Source of the DNA: Candidatus Aenigmatarchaeota archaeon
GTDB lineage: Archaea > Aenigmatarchaeota > Aenigmatarchaeia > QMZS01
Reading direction: 5' to 3'
Length of the DNA: 21,679 bases
Assembly: GCA_021163805.1 (NCBI GenBank)
Contig: JAGGTL010000046.1
Coordinates: forward strand, 1-21,679
In this document: piece after piece, positions 6,964 to 13,753 of the stretch
How positions within the stretch are numbered: position 1 is the first letter of the stretch
Layout of the letters: each line of letters starts with the position of its first letter
Program-made: the position numbers and the translations under genes
The notes under the pieces: model-generated
Databases searched by the model: none
What the model was told of the DNA's origin: nothing
Seen by the model: the letters and a program-made list of their open reading frames with translations, nothing else

Positions 6964-8694
6964 TTATAAATAATTCAAGATTTCCTTTATCTCCTCAAGC
7001 AACTCTTTATCAACTTCCTCATAATTTTTCAACTCTCTGTACTCTTCTCTCGAAATATAAGAATATAGAATATCCTCTTCCTTTATTTGTCTGCCAATTG
7101 TAACTTTTGGGATTGAAATCGCTCCTCTGCCATCTTTTTCCAATCTCTTGATAGTTTTCCCCTCCCTTTGTATCTGTTCAACCTTTCCGATAAGTTTCCC
7201 CTCTTTATTTATCAATTTTGCTCCTTCTTCCAAAATGCCTGCTAAAACTTCTATTCCAACAATTGCTGGATTGCTTTGCCTAAAAACAAAACCCTTTAAT
7301 AATTTAATCTTCGCAATTTTTTTCATTTTTTGTTTTCTCGCTTCTTCCTCCTTCCTTTTTAATTCCTCTCTCCACTCTTCAAATTCTTCAAACAATTTGT
7401 AAATGATATTTCCCTCAATTACCTTTATTCCTTTGCTGTTTGCTACATCCCTGAAAGGATTTTCAACATTAAAACAAATTAAAACTTTATTTTCTGGAGA
7501 AACACTTTCAAGGGCAATAATATCTTCTTTTGTTGGTGGGCCAATTTTCGCCCTCTTTATTCTAACTCCTTCAAATAAATTTATTAGAGCTTCCAAACCA
7601 CCTAAATTAGATGCCCTCAAAATAATTCCCTCTGTTTGTTCTTCAATTTCTTTTGAGATTTGTTCTTTTTTCAATTCCTTCAAAAGTTTCTCTTTTTCTG
7701 CTTTTGAGTTAACAACTTGAAAATTGGCTCCAGCCAGAACTTTTTCAACATTTTTTCCAATAATCTTCACTCCAGCAGCAGCACTAATTTTATTTATGCT
7801 TACAAATTTTTTCTCCACCCTTATATCCTGCAAAGAACTTGGTTTCAGTAAACCCCTTATTTTTACAAAAACGGGCTCGGCGAGTTCAACCAGAATTTCA
7901 TCTCCGACTTTTAGAGTTCCATCATATAAAATTACATCCATATTGTTTCCCAATTTTTCATCTTTTTTTAATTCCAAAATAACTCCCTTTCCCTTGCCGG
8001 ATATTTTTAATTTATCTACCAAAAATTTTTGCGATAATCCTATTAAGACGGTAAATAAATTTGGAATTCCCTCTCCCGTTATTCCCGAACAGGGAACAAT
8101 TGCCACTTCTTTTGTGAAATCTTTAATTTCAGAAAAAATAGCGGAATTAAATCCATAATTTGATAGTTCTCCCTCTATTCTATAAAGTTTTTCATAAAAT
8201 TCTCGTTTCACATGTTCTGACTGTTCTCTAAAATTGATCAAAAAATCTTTGCCCGTGTTTCTCCATCCGGGTAATTTATCAATTTTTGTCAGAGCGATCA
8301 CAAAAGGCGTCCTGAATTTTCTCAGAATCTTTAAACTTTCTTCTGTCTGAGGCTTTATTCCTTCATTTATGTCAATAACCAAAATTGCAAGATCGGCGAT
8401 TGCTCCGCCTTTTTCCCTCATTGCTGTAAAAGCCAAATGTCCCGGAGTATCAATGAAAAGTAAACCTGGGATTTTTATTTTATCTTTTATATTCTTCAAA
8501 TATTCCGAAGCAATATCGAGTATTGCGGAAATTTTTACATCTGTTGCTCCTATATCTTGCGTTATTCTTCCCGCCTCTTTTTTTGCCACAACAGTATTTC
8601 TTACAAAGTCGAGCAAGGTTGTTTTTCCATGATCCACATGCCCTAAAACCGTAACAATAGGCTGCCTTATTTTCCCAATAGATTGTTCTCCCAT
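6964..8694 (-). CDS. infB: Translation initiation factor aIF5B
   Basis: A GTPase that promotes subunit joining and initiator-tRNA placement. I take the Met at 8694, giving 576 residues and beginning MGEQSIGKIRQPIVTVLGHVD; an upstream in-frame ATG at 8736 would add 14 residues that are not family-like. The G domain shows G1 GHVDHGKT (18-25), the switch I segment ITQDIGAT (44-51), G3 DTPGH (82-86), G4 TKID (136-139) in place of the usual NKID, and a G5-like CSGITGEG. Domain II, domain III (GLEALINLFEG...) and domain IV (FRQSNPAIVGIEVLAG) follow, with the terminal helix complete. The length matches archaeal IF5B, and the intein often found at the P-loop in other archaea is absent. It is followed on the same strand by tRNA-Phe. 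Confidence 0.97.
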   Translation of the reverse strand: MGEQSIGKIRQPIVTVLGHVDHGKTTLLDFVRNTVVAKKEAGRITQDIGATDVKISAILDIASEYLKNIKDKIKIPGLLFIDTPGHLAFTAMREKGGAIADLAILVIDINEGIKPQTEESLKILRKFRTPFVIALTKIDKLPGWRNTGKDFLINFREQSEHVKREFYEKLYRIEGELSNYGFNSAIFSEIKDFTKEVAIVPCSGITGEGIPNLFTVLIGLSQKFLVDKLKISGKGKGVILELKKDEKLGNNMDVILYDGTLKVGDEILVELAEPVFVKIRGLLKPSSLQDIRVEKKFVSINKISAAAGVKIIGKNVEKVLAGANFQVVNSKAEKEKLLKELKKEQISKEIEEQTEGIILRASNLGGLEALINLFEGVRIKRAKIGPPTKEDIIALESVSPENKVLICFNVENPFRDVANSKGIKVIEGNIIYKLFEEFEEWREELKRKEEEARKQKMKKIAKIKLLKGFVFRQSNPAIVGIEVLAGILEEGAKLINKEGKLIGKVEQIQREGKTIKRLEKDGRGAISIPKVTIGRQIKEEDILYSYISREEYRELKNYEEVDKELLEEIKEILNYL

Positions 8695-8790
8695 AATTGA
8701 AACTTGCAAATTATTTGAAATCCATAAAGCATGCAAAGTATTGAAAGAAATTGAAACAGATTATTTGAATTAAAATATTTTAATCTCTAA

Positions 8791-8799
8791 TATAAAAAA
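8791..8799 (+). promoter_or_regulatory. TATA-like element upstream of the GH130 gene
   Basis: TATAAAAAA in an A+T-rich spacer, about 20 nt before ATG 8815. With no Shine-Dalgarno site, a leaderless or nearly leaderless transcript is likely. Confidence 0.35.
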
Positions 8800-8814
8800 G
8801 TAAAAGGTAATAAT

Positions 8815-9726
8815 ATGGTAAAACTGAAAAGATTTAAAGGTAATCCGATTTTGAAGCCAATAAAAAATCATGACTGGGAAAAATATGTTTATAATCCGGG
8901 AGCAATTTTTCTTGAGGATAAAGTTCACATAATTTACAGAGCAATGGGAAAAGACAGGATATCTAGATTTGGTTATGCTTCCAGTAAAGACGGTTTTCAT
9001 ATTGATGAGAGGCTTGATGAACCGATTTATGTTCCAAGCGGAGAATTTGAAGAACCTGTAGTAAAATTTCGTAATTCCGGAGTAGAAGACCCAAGAGTTG
9101 TCAAAATAGGAAAAAAAATCTACATGACTTATGCTGCGGTAAATGGAAGAGTGTCTTACATTGCTCTTGCCTCCATAGATGTTAAAGATTTTTTAAATAA
9201 AAAGTGGAAATGGAAAAAACATGGAATTTTGTTTCCGGATTGCGATGGAAGGAATGCTGTGCTTTTTCCAAAAAAGATAAAAAACAGATTTGTATTATAT
9301 CCAAGATTTAAACCAGATATTTTTGTTTCTTACTCAAAAGATTTAAAAAATTGGACAAAACCAAAAAGAGTAATGAAACCTAGAAAAGGAAGGTGGGATG
9401 ATCTCAAAATTGGGGCCGGAACTCCTCCGATTTTAACAGAAAAAGGCTGGCTGTTAATCTATCACGGAGTGCAGGCAACAAGAAAAGGAAATATTTACAG
9501 AGTGGGGCTTGCATTGACAGATTTGGAAAATCCGGAAAAAATTCTGTTTAGATCTGAAAAACCAATTCTTGAGCCTATTAAAAAATATGAAAGGATTGGA
9601 CAGGTTAATAATGTTGTTTTCCCCTGCGGAGCGGTTGTTTTAGAAGAGAAACTATATGTTTATTATGGTGGTGCAGATTCGGTAGTTTGTGTCGCTACAG
9701 CAGATATTTCTAAGCTGTTGCCATGA
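8815..9726 (+). CDS. GH130 family glycoside phosphorylase/hydrolase
   Basis: A five-bladed beta-propeller of glycoside hydrolase family 130, whose members mostly phosphorolyse or hydrolyse beta-mannosides (mannosylglucose, mannobiose, Man-GlcNAc linkages). The 303 residues show the repeated blade signatures: YNPGAIFLEDKVHIIYRA (26-43), GVEDPRVVKIGKKIYMTYAA (89-108, D92 being the expected general acid), KIGAGTPPILTEKGWLLIYHG, YRVGLALTDLENPEKILFRS and NNVVFPCGAVVLEEKLYVYYGG. There is no signal peptide, so it is cytoplasmic. Exact substrate and phosphorylase-versus-hydrolase activity cannot be read from sequence alone. It converges with, and overlaps by 17 bp, a phosphoglucose/phosphomannose isomerase gene, which fits a mannose-linked role. 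Confidence 0.93.
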   Translation: MVKLKRFKGNPILKPIKNHDWEKYVYNPGAIFLEDKVHIIYRAMGKDRISRFGYASSKDGFHIDERLDEPIYVPSGEFEEPVVKFRNSGVEDPRVVKIGKKIYMTYAAVNGRVSYIALASIDVKDFLNKKWKWKKHGILFPDCDGRNAVLFPKKIKNRFVLYPRFKPDIFVSYSKDLKNWTKPKRVMKPRKGRWDDLKIGAGTPPILTEKGWLLIYHGVQATRKGNIYRVGLALTDLENPEKILFRSEKPILEPIKKYERIGQVNNVVFPCGAVVLEEKLYVYYGGADSVVCVATADISKLLP

Positions 9727-10693
9727 GTTTTTTAAATTTATTTACAATTTCTATCTTATTTGGATCTATCTTATATTCTAAAGCTAAATAATAAGAAATC
9801 CAATCGGATAGAAGGATGGTATTAAAAATTCTCGTTAAAATATCTCCTTCAGGCATATCTATTATCAAAACTTCTATTTTTTTTGATTTGAGTAATTTGG
9901 CAGTAAGTTCAATTCTCTTTAGCATTCTCGGATGGTCTTCTAAATCACGCAGAATTATAATGAAAAAGTTAAAAAGAGGATTCTTCCATCCGTTCATCTC
10001 GTTGTGATTAAGTTCCGAAAAATAATTGGTGAAAGCTGGAACTTTTGAATTTTCATTGAATTTTATTTTCCAGATATATCCAAGAGATCTAAATTTGTCA
10101 GGAGTGTAAATAATCGGAATCTTCTTGAATAATCTTTTTGCTATCTGCTTGCCCTTGCTTTCCAAACTTTCTGGTTTTAATTTTTTTTCCAAACTCAATA
10201 TTTCTAAAATTTGTTTCTTCTTTATCAGACCTATCTTAAATAGAATTCCGGCCAATGCAGAAAAAATGTAACCAGTTGCCATTCTTGGCTGCAAACCTGC
10301 TGGAATAAGAATTAAAGGAGTTTTGTTTTTTTCTGAGAGTTCCTTTAATTTTCCTCCAGAAGTTATTGCTATTGAGAACAATCTTCTTTCAATCGCCTCT
10401 TCATAAGAATAAATTGGTTCTTCTGTATTTCCAGAATAAGAAGAGAAAATTAATAATGTTTTTTTATTTGTTTGAGGTGGAAGATTGTATGTTCTGTTTA
10501 CATATATTGGAATTTTTAGATTAAGCCAAGTAGTTAAAATATCGGTTGGCCATGTGCTTCCTCCCATTCCGGAAACAACAACATTTTCGAACTTTTTTTT
10601 TATTTTAATATTCTTGGCGGCTTCCAGTCCGACTTTAAACTGTTTTGGAAAATTTAAAATATCCTTTCGCATAGAGTTATCTATTCTCTCCAT
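9710..10693 (-). CDS. Bifunctional phosphoglucose/phosphomannose isomerase
   Basis: A SIS-domain isomerase interconverting glucose-6-P, mannose-6-P and fructose-6-P, of the archaeal PGI/PMI family. The 327 residues contain SGMGGS (41-46), SSYSGNTEE (84-92), PAGLQPR (131-137), NEN (213-215) and the catalytic ELNHNE (227-232), followed by the C-terminal DWISYYLALEYKIDPNKIEIV helix segment that carries family residues. The start MERIDNSMRKDILNFPKQF aligns with the usual N-terminus. The gene follows the metallophosphoesterase by 50 bp on the same strand, with a perfect 6-bp inverted repeat between them, and overlaps the convergent GH130 gene by 17 bp. It links stored or scavenged sugar to sugar-phosphate metabolism and mannosylation precursors. 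Confidence 0.95.
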   Translation of the reverse strand: MERIDNSMRKDILNFPKQFKVGLEAAKNIKIKKKFENVVVSGMGGSTWPTDILTTWLNLKIPIYVNRTYNLPPQTNKKTLLIFSSYSGNTEEPIYSYEEAIERRLFSIAITSGGKLKELSEKNKTPLILIPAGLQPRMATGYIFSALAGILFKIGLIKKKQILEILSLEKKLKPESLESKGKQIAKRLFKKIPIIYTPDKFRSLGYIWKIKFNENSKVPAFTNYFSELNHNEMNGWKNPLFNFFIIILRDLEDHPRMLKRIELTAKLLKSKKIEVLIIDMPEGDILTRIFNTILLSDWISYYLALEYKIDPNKIEIVNKFKKLMATA

Positions 10694-10717
10694 AACAAAA
10701 TATTTAAATTTTTTTAA

Positions 10718-10735
10718 TTCTGTCGCATAACAGAA
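10718..10735. repeat. Inverted repeat upstream of the PGI/PMI gene
   Basis: TTCTGT-CGCATA-ACAGAA is a perfect 6-bp dyad with a 6-nt centre. It lies 25-42 nt before the isomerase ATG (10693), just upstream of the A+T-rich TTTAAATATTTT element. It is not followed by a T run on the minus strand, so an operator is likelier than a terminator. Chance is not excluded. Confidence 0.35.
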
Positions 10736-10743
10736 AAACCAAT

Positions 10744-11610
10744 TTAGTCATGCTCTCCTTTATGAAATTTCAGTTTCTTTATTTTATCTTCTGACAATTC
10801 TAACCAAACATTCACATAAGAACCGAATCCCGCATTTATGCAAGTTGTTTCTCCAATTTTGCATTTCCCAAAATTTTCATGCATGTGCCCTCCGATGCAA
10901 ACTAAAGGTTGATATTCATCAATCATTTTCCTAACAATTAATGAACCATAATGGTAGCCATATCTTGGCGACTTTTTATCTTTGATTTTGTCTATTGATG
11001 TGTTAAATGGAACATTGTGGGATAAAAAAATAATTGGTTTGGATGCTTTTTCAAAAAGAGAGGAAACTTCTTTTAAATCTCTTTCATATTCTCTCTTTCT
11101 TTTTGCTAATTCTTTTGGCTTTAGTTTCTCCAAATCTTCTTTATATTGCGGATATTCTGGTCCAGAAGAAATTCCATAACCTATTATTTGATAATCTCTT
11201 ATATCAATAATTCTATAATGAACATCAACAATATTGGAGAGTTCTTTTGTAAGAGCATTGTAATGATCTTGTCTTAAAAAATTCCAATCAGAATTTTCAT
11301 CTTTTGTCCAATCCCAATTTCCAGGAACAACATAGACTGGAATTCCAAAAGAATTAAGATATTCCAACACTTTTCTTCCGTCTGAAAGAGATTTTTCAAT
11401 CATCTTTCTTGCTTCTCTTTTCCCTATATAGTCATACCACTCTGTTTTACATTCTGGATTTTTTAATTTTTTTCTTAATGCTTGAAACATATATTTTCTT
11501 GGAGAGTCTGAGCAGAAATCTCCAGGAGCAATAATTGCATCAAAATCCTTAAAATAAATGTTTGGTTTATTTCCATGCAAATCTCCAACTACTAAAACTT
11601 TTATTGTCAT
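10744..11610 (-). CDS. Calcineurin-like metallophosphoesterase
   Basis: A dimetal phosphoesterase of the MPP superfamily with unknown substrate. From the Met at 11610 (MTIKVLVVGDLHG) it has 288 residues; a Met seven codons earlier (11631) would put residues before the first strand and into the divergent promoter, so I reject it. Metal-binding motifs in order are GDLHG (9-13), APGDF (28-32), GNWDW (97-101; usual form GNHD), LSHN and GGHMHEN near the C-terminus. A charged helical insertion (KEDLEKLKPKELAKRKREYERDL) sits between the fourth and fifth blocks. No signal peptide or transmembrane segment is visible, so it should be cytoplasmic. Its start codon lies 28 bp from that of the divergent small membrane protein. 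Nothing in the sequence tells whether it cleaves nucleotides, phosphoproteins or other esters. Confidence 0.92.
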   Translation of the reverse strand: MTIKVLVVGDLHGNKPNIYFKDFDAIIAPGDFCSDSPRKYMFQALRKKLKNPECKTEWYDYIGKREARKMIEKSLSDGRKVLEYLNSFGIPVYVVPGNWDWTKDENSDWNFLRQDHYNALTKELSNIVDVHYRIIDIRDYQIIGYGISSGPEYPQYKEDLEKLKPKELAKRKREYERDLKEVSSLFEKASKPIIFLSHNVPFNTSIDKIKDKKSPRYGYHYGSLIVRKMIDEYQPLVCIGGHMHENFGKCKIGETTCINAGFGSYVNVWLELSEDKIKKLKFHKGEHD

Positions 11611-11638
11611 ATACTTAATAAAAATAAACAATAATATT
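11611..11638. promoter_or_regulatory. Compact divergent promoter (28 bp)
   Basis: This is the whole spacer between two opposing start codons (11610 and 11639). It is almost pure A+T. CATATACTT (from 11608, + strand) and CATAATATTATTG (from 11641, - strand) lie about 30 nt from the opposite start, so each TATA-like element overlaps the neighbour's ATG. This implies leaderless messages. Confidence 0.4.
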
Positions 11639-11791
11639 ATGGTGCAAAAAAATTGGATGTTGGGTTTTCTTGGATTTATGGGATTTCAAGGAATTCGGGG
11701 AATTATTAGCGGAGACTGGCTACAAGCCCTCTGGATTGTCTGGTTTGTATGGTTTATTTACTTTATTCCAAAGAAGAAGCAGGCGAGATAA
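11639..11791 (+). CDS. Small membrane protein with GFLGF-type repeats (50 aa)
   Basis: A 50-residue hydrophobic protein starting MVQKNWMLGFLGFMGFQGIRG and ending in the basic tail PKKKQAR. It has two probable membrane segments: 7-22, built from repeated G-F-x-G-F units, and 29-43 (QALWIVWFVWFIYFI), very rich in Trp and Phe. Short proteins of this general appearance occur scattered in archaea and bacteria (some grouped as DUF3796-like), but I cannot assign a function. The longer frame from 11558 runs through the divergent gene's coding region and is unlikely. No Shine-Dalgarno site is present. It converges with the sugar kinase gene. Confidence 0.7.
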   Translation: MVQKNWMLGFLGFMGFQGIRGIISGDWLQALWIVWFVWFIYFIPKKKQAR

Positions 11792-11832
11792 TTCTGAAAT
11801 TTTGCTTTAGACATTGATTTTTCTAAAAATAA

Positions 11833-12750
11833 CTACTTACATAATTTTTCAAATTCTTTCTTCGCCAATTTAGCGGCACCAATTGCCGGATTTTTTACGA
11901 TTATTATCTTCGCCTTTTTAAATCTTTTTTTAAGTTTTGTCTCTAATTTGTTTAGCAGATATTTGTTTCTGAAAACGCCTCCGACAAGACAGATTTTGAA
12001 TTTTCCTTTTAATTTTACCCTTCTTATTACGATTGCAATTCCATTTTCTAATTCATCAACGGCAGACAAAAGAATCCTCTTCGCAATTCTGTCATTCTTT
12101 TTCAAGGCAGGTTCGGTTAAGGGAGCAAATTCGCCAACTTTTTGTTTTAAATTTCCTTCATAAATTAAACTTGCCAGATCTCTCATATTTTCAACCCCGG
12201 ACTTCTTTAAAACCAGTTTTTCCAGAATTGTTTTTTCCCCTCTCAAATCACTTGACTTAACAGCCGCCCTTAAAACTTTTTGTCCTATATAGAAGGCGCT
12301 TCCTTCATCGCTTAAAATGTAATCCAGACCTCCAGCCCTGGCCAGTTTATTTTTATTCTTTGCAAAGAAGTTTGAGCCTGTTCCCGCAATTACCGCCGCC
12401 CCATCTTCAACATTGGCAGCCTGCAATACAATTTCTATATCATTCGTAACAATAAAATTAGATTTCAGTATTTTGTTTACTGCGCTTTTTTCTATAATAT
12501 TAATAACTCTTTTTTTGTCGGTCTCAGTATCTATGCCTGCAAAAGAAAGGCAGGAAAATAAAATTTTTCCCTTCTTTTTTGCCTTAATAATCAACTCATT
12601 CAGATTCTTAATAAATTTTTCTTCATCCAAATTCCTGTAATTTAAACTTTCTCCGGTTGTTTCAAAAATCTTTTTTCCTTTTAAATTAATTAAAACCAAA
12701 GTGCTTTTTGTCGCCCCTCCATCAATTCCTAAAAAATATCCTTTATCCAT
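11833..12750 (-). CDS. BadF/NAGK-type sugar kinase (probable N-acetylglucosamine kinase)
   Basis: An ASKHA-fold kinase of the BadF/BadG/BcrA/BcrD family, closest in layout to N-acetylglucosamine or related hexosamine kinases. The 305 residues show phosphate-1 GIDGGATKS (8-16), the probable catalytic base in TNDIE (D104), phosphate-2 GTGSN (123-127), GGLDYILSDEGSAF (140-153, typical of the NAGK group) and the adenosine motif GGVFRN. It lacks the Fe-S ligands and partner subunits expected for the (R)-2-hydroxyacyl-CoA dehydratase activators of the same family. No operon partner is evident: a 130-bp spacer separates it from the oxidoreductase operon upstream. With the nearby GH130 enzyme and isomerase it suggests use of scavenged amino sugars or sugars. 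The substrate is inferred from family only. Confidence 0.85.
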   Translation of the reverse strand: MDKGYFLGIDGGATKSTLVLINLKGKKIFETTGESLNYRNLDEEKFIKNLNELIIKAKKKGKILFSCLSFAGIDTETDKKRVINIIEKSAVNKILKSNFIVTNDIEIVLQAANVEDGAAVIAGTGSNFFAKNKNKLARAGGLDYILSDEGSAFYIGQKVLRAAVKSSDLRGEKTILEKLVLKKSGVENMRDLASLIYEGNLKQKVGEFAPLTEPALKKNDRIAKRILLSAVDELENGIAIVIRRVKLKGKFKICLVGGVFRNKYLLNKLETKLKKRFKKAKIIIVKNPAIGAAKLAKKEFEKLCK

Positions 12751-12857
12751 AATTTAGTTTGATTTAGAGAATACAAAAAAGAAACATTGGAATTTAAATA
12801 TTGGAAATATCAAAGAACTTCAAAAATTAAAGAAATAGTTTTGATGAAAAATCTGAA

Positions 12858-12880
12858 ATTAATAAATAATTTTTAAAAAA
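12858..12880 (-). terminator. Probable T-tract terminator after the oxidoreductase operon
   Basis: Immediately after the beta-subunit stop, the minus strand reads TTTTTT then AAAATTATTTATT. Oligo-T stretches end transcription in archaea; no strong hairpin is needed. Confidence 0.3.
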
Positions 12881-13753
12881 CTAACTTCTATATCTCTCAA
12901 TAATTTTTCTGAAATCTGTTTTTCTTTCAAATTTGTGCCACGTCCTTATCTGCGGCCATTGCTCGGTATAAGTTCTTTTTTCAATTTTGTAAAAAATTCC
13001 AATTGGTATTTTTGCATTTTCACCATAACAATAATCCCACTCCTGAGCTTTTTTCATTGCTTCTTCGTAATTAGCGGGGTTGTGGTTTGCTTCTTCTAAT
13101 TTATAAACATGTTCTCTCAAAAATTTTGTAGTATTGTGATAAGATATGCAGGGTTCTATAATATCTATGAAAGAGAATCCTCTGTGTTCTATTGCTGCTT
13201 CAATAATTTTTGTCAGGTGAGGGATATCCAAAGCAAAACCTCTGGCAACAAAACTTGCTCCACAATTCAATGTGAGGGCTATCGGATTTACAGGTTTTTC
13301 TCCTGTTCCCAAAGGTGTTGAAGGACTGACAAGTCCTTTTTCACTGACTGGAGTTGCCTGCCCAGTTGTCAGGGAAAAGACTTGATTATCGAAAACAATA
13401 AAAGTTGAGTCTATATTATACCTGCATGAATGAACTAAATGTGCAATTCCCTCCGCATAAGTTGCCCCGTCACCACCAAAACCTATAACGGTTAATTCAG
13501 GATTTCCTATTTTTATTCCAAATAATGTTGGAAGGGTTCTGCCATGCAAAGTGTGAAAAAAATTTAAATTCAAATAGTCATATATTTTATCGTGACATCC
13601 AACTCCGCTTACACCAACAACTTTATTTAAATCAAGTTTGTTATTATTTACAAGATTTGTTATTGCCTGTTTTACGCTCATTAAAATCCCAAAGTTTGCA
13701 CATCCCGGGCACCAGGTTATTTTTTCCCCCGTATCTAAATCCTCTACTTTCAT
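12881..13753 (-). CDS. 2-oxoacid:ferredoxin oxidoreductase, beta subunit
   Basis: The TPP- and [4Fe-4S]-binding subunit of a 2-oxoacid:ferredoxin oxidoreductase, which converts a 2-oxoacid plus CoA to acyl-CoA, CO2 and reduced ferredoxin. The 290 residues contain CPGC (C15, C18), GVGCHD (C53) and EPC (C202), the four cluster ligands, and the TPP/Mg site GGDGATYAEG (93-102) with FDNQVFSLTTGQ (121-132). The C-terminal tail (TYTEQWPQIRTWHKF) is typical. The start overlaps the alpha-subunit stop as ATGA. Substrate choice (pyruvate, 2-oxoglutarate or broad) cannot be fixed; the two-subunit architecture is that of the broad-range KorAB/Sulfolobus-type enzymes. Confidence 0.95.
   Translation of the reverse strand: MKVEDLDTGEKITWCPGCANFGILMSVKQAITNLVNNNKLDLNKVVGVSGVGCHDKIYDYLNLNFFHTLHGRTLPTLFGIKIGNPELTVIGFGGDGATYAEGIAHLVHSCRYNIDSTFIVFDNQVFSLTTGQATPVSEKGLVSPSTPLGTGEKPVNPIALTLNCGASFVARGFALDIPHLTKIIEAAIEHRGFSFIDIIEPCISYHNTTKFLREHVYKLEEANHNPANYEEAMKKAQEWDYCYGENAKIPIGIFYKIEKRTYTEQWPQIRTWHKFERKTDFRKIIERYRS

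Noticed and set aside
6964..8736. Start of aIF5B at the upstream ATG (8736)
   Set aside because: The 14 added residues (MHALWISNNLQVSI) are not family-like; homologues begin close to the IRQPIV strand, which fits the Met at 8694.
12838..12865. C box and D box motifs (TTGATGA, CTGA)
   Set aside because: Only five bases separate them; a C/D sRNA needs guide segments between the boxes.
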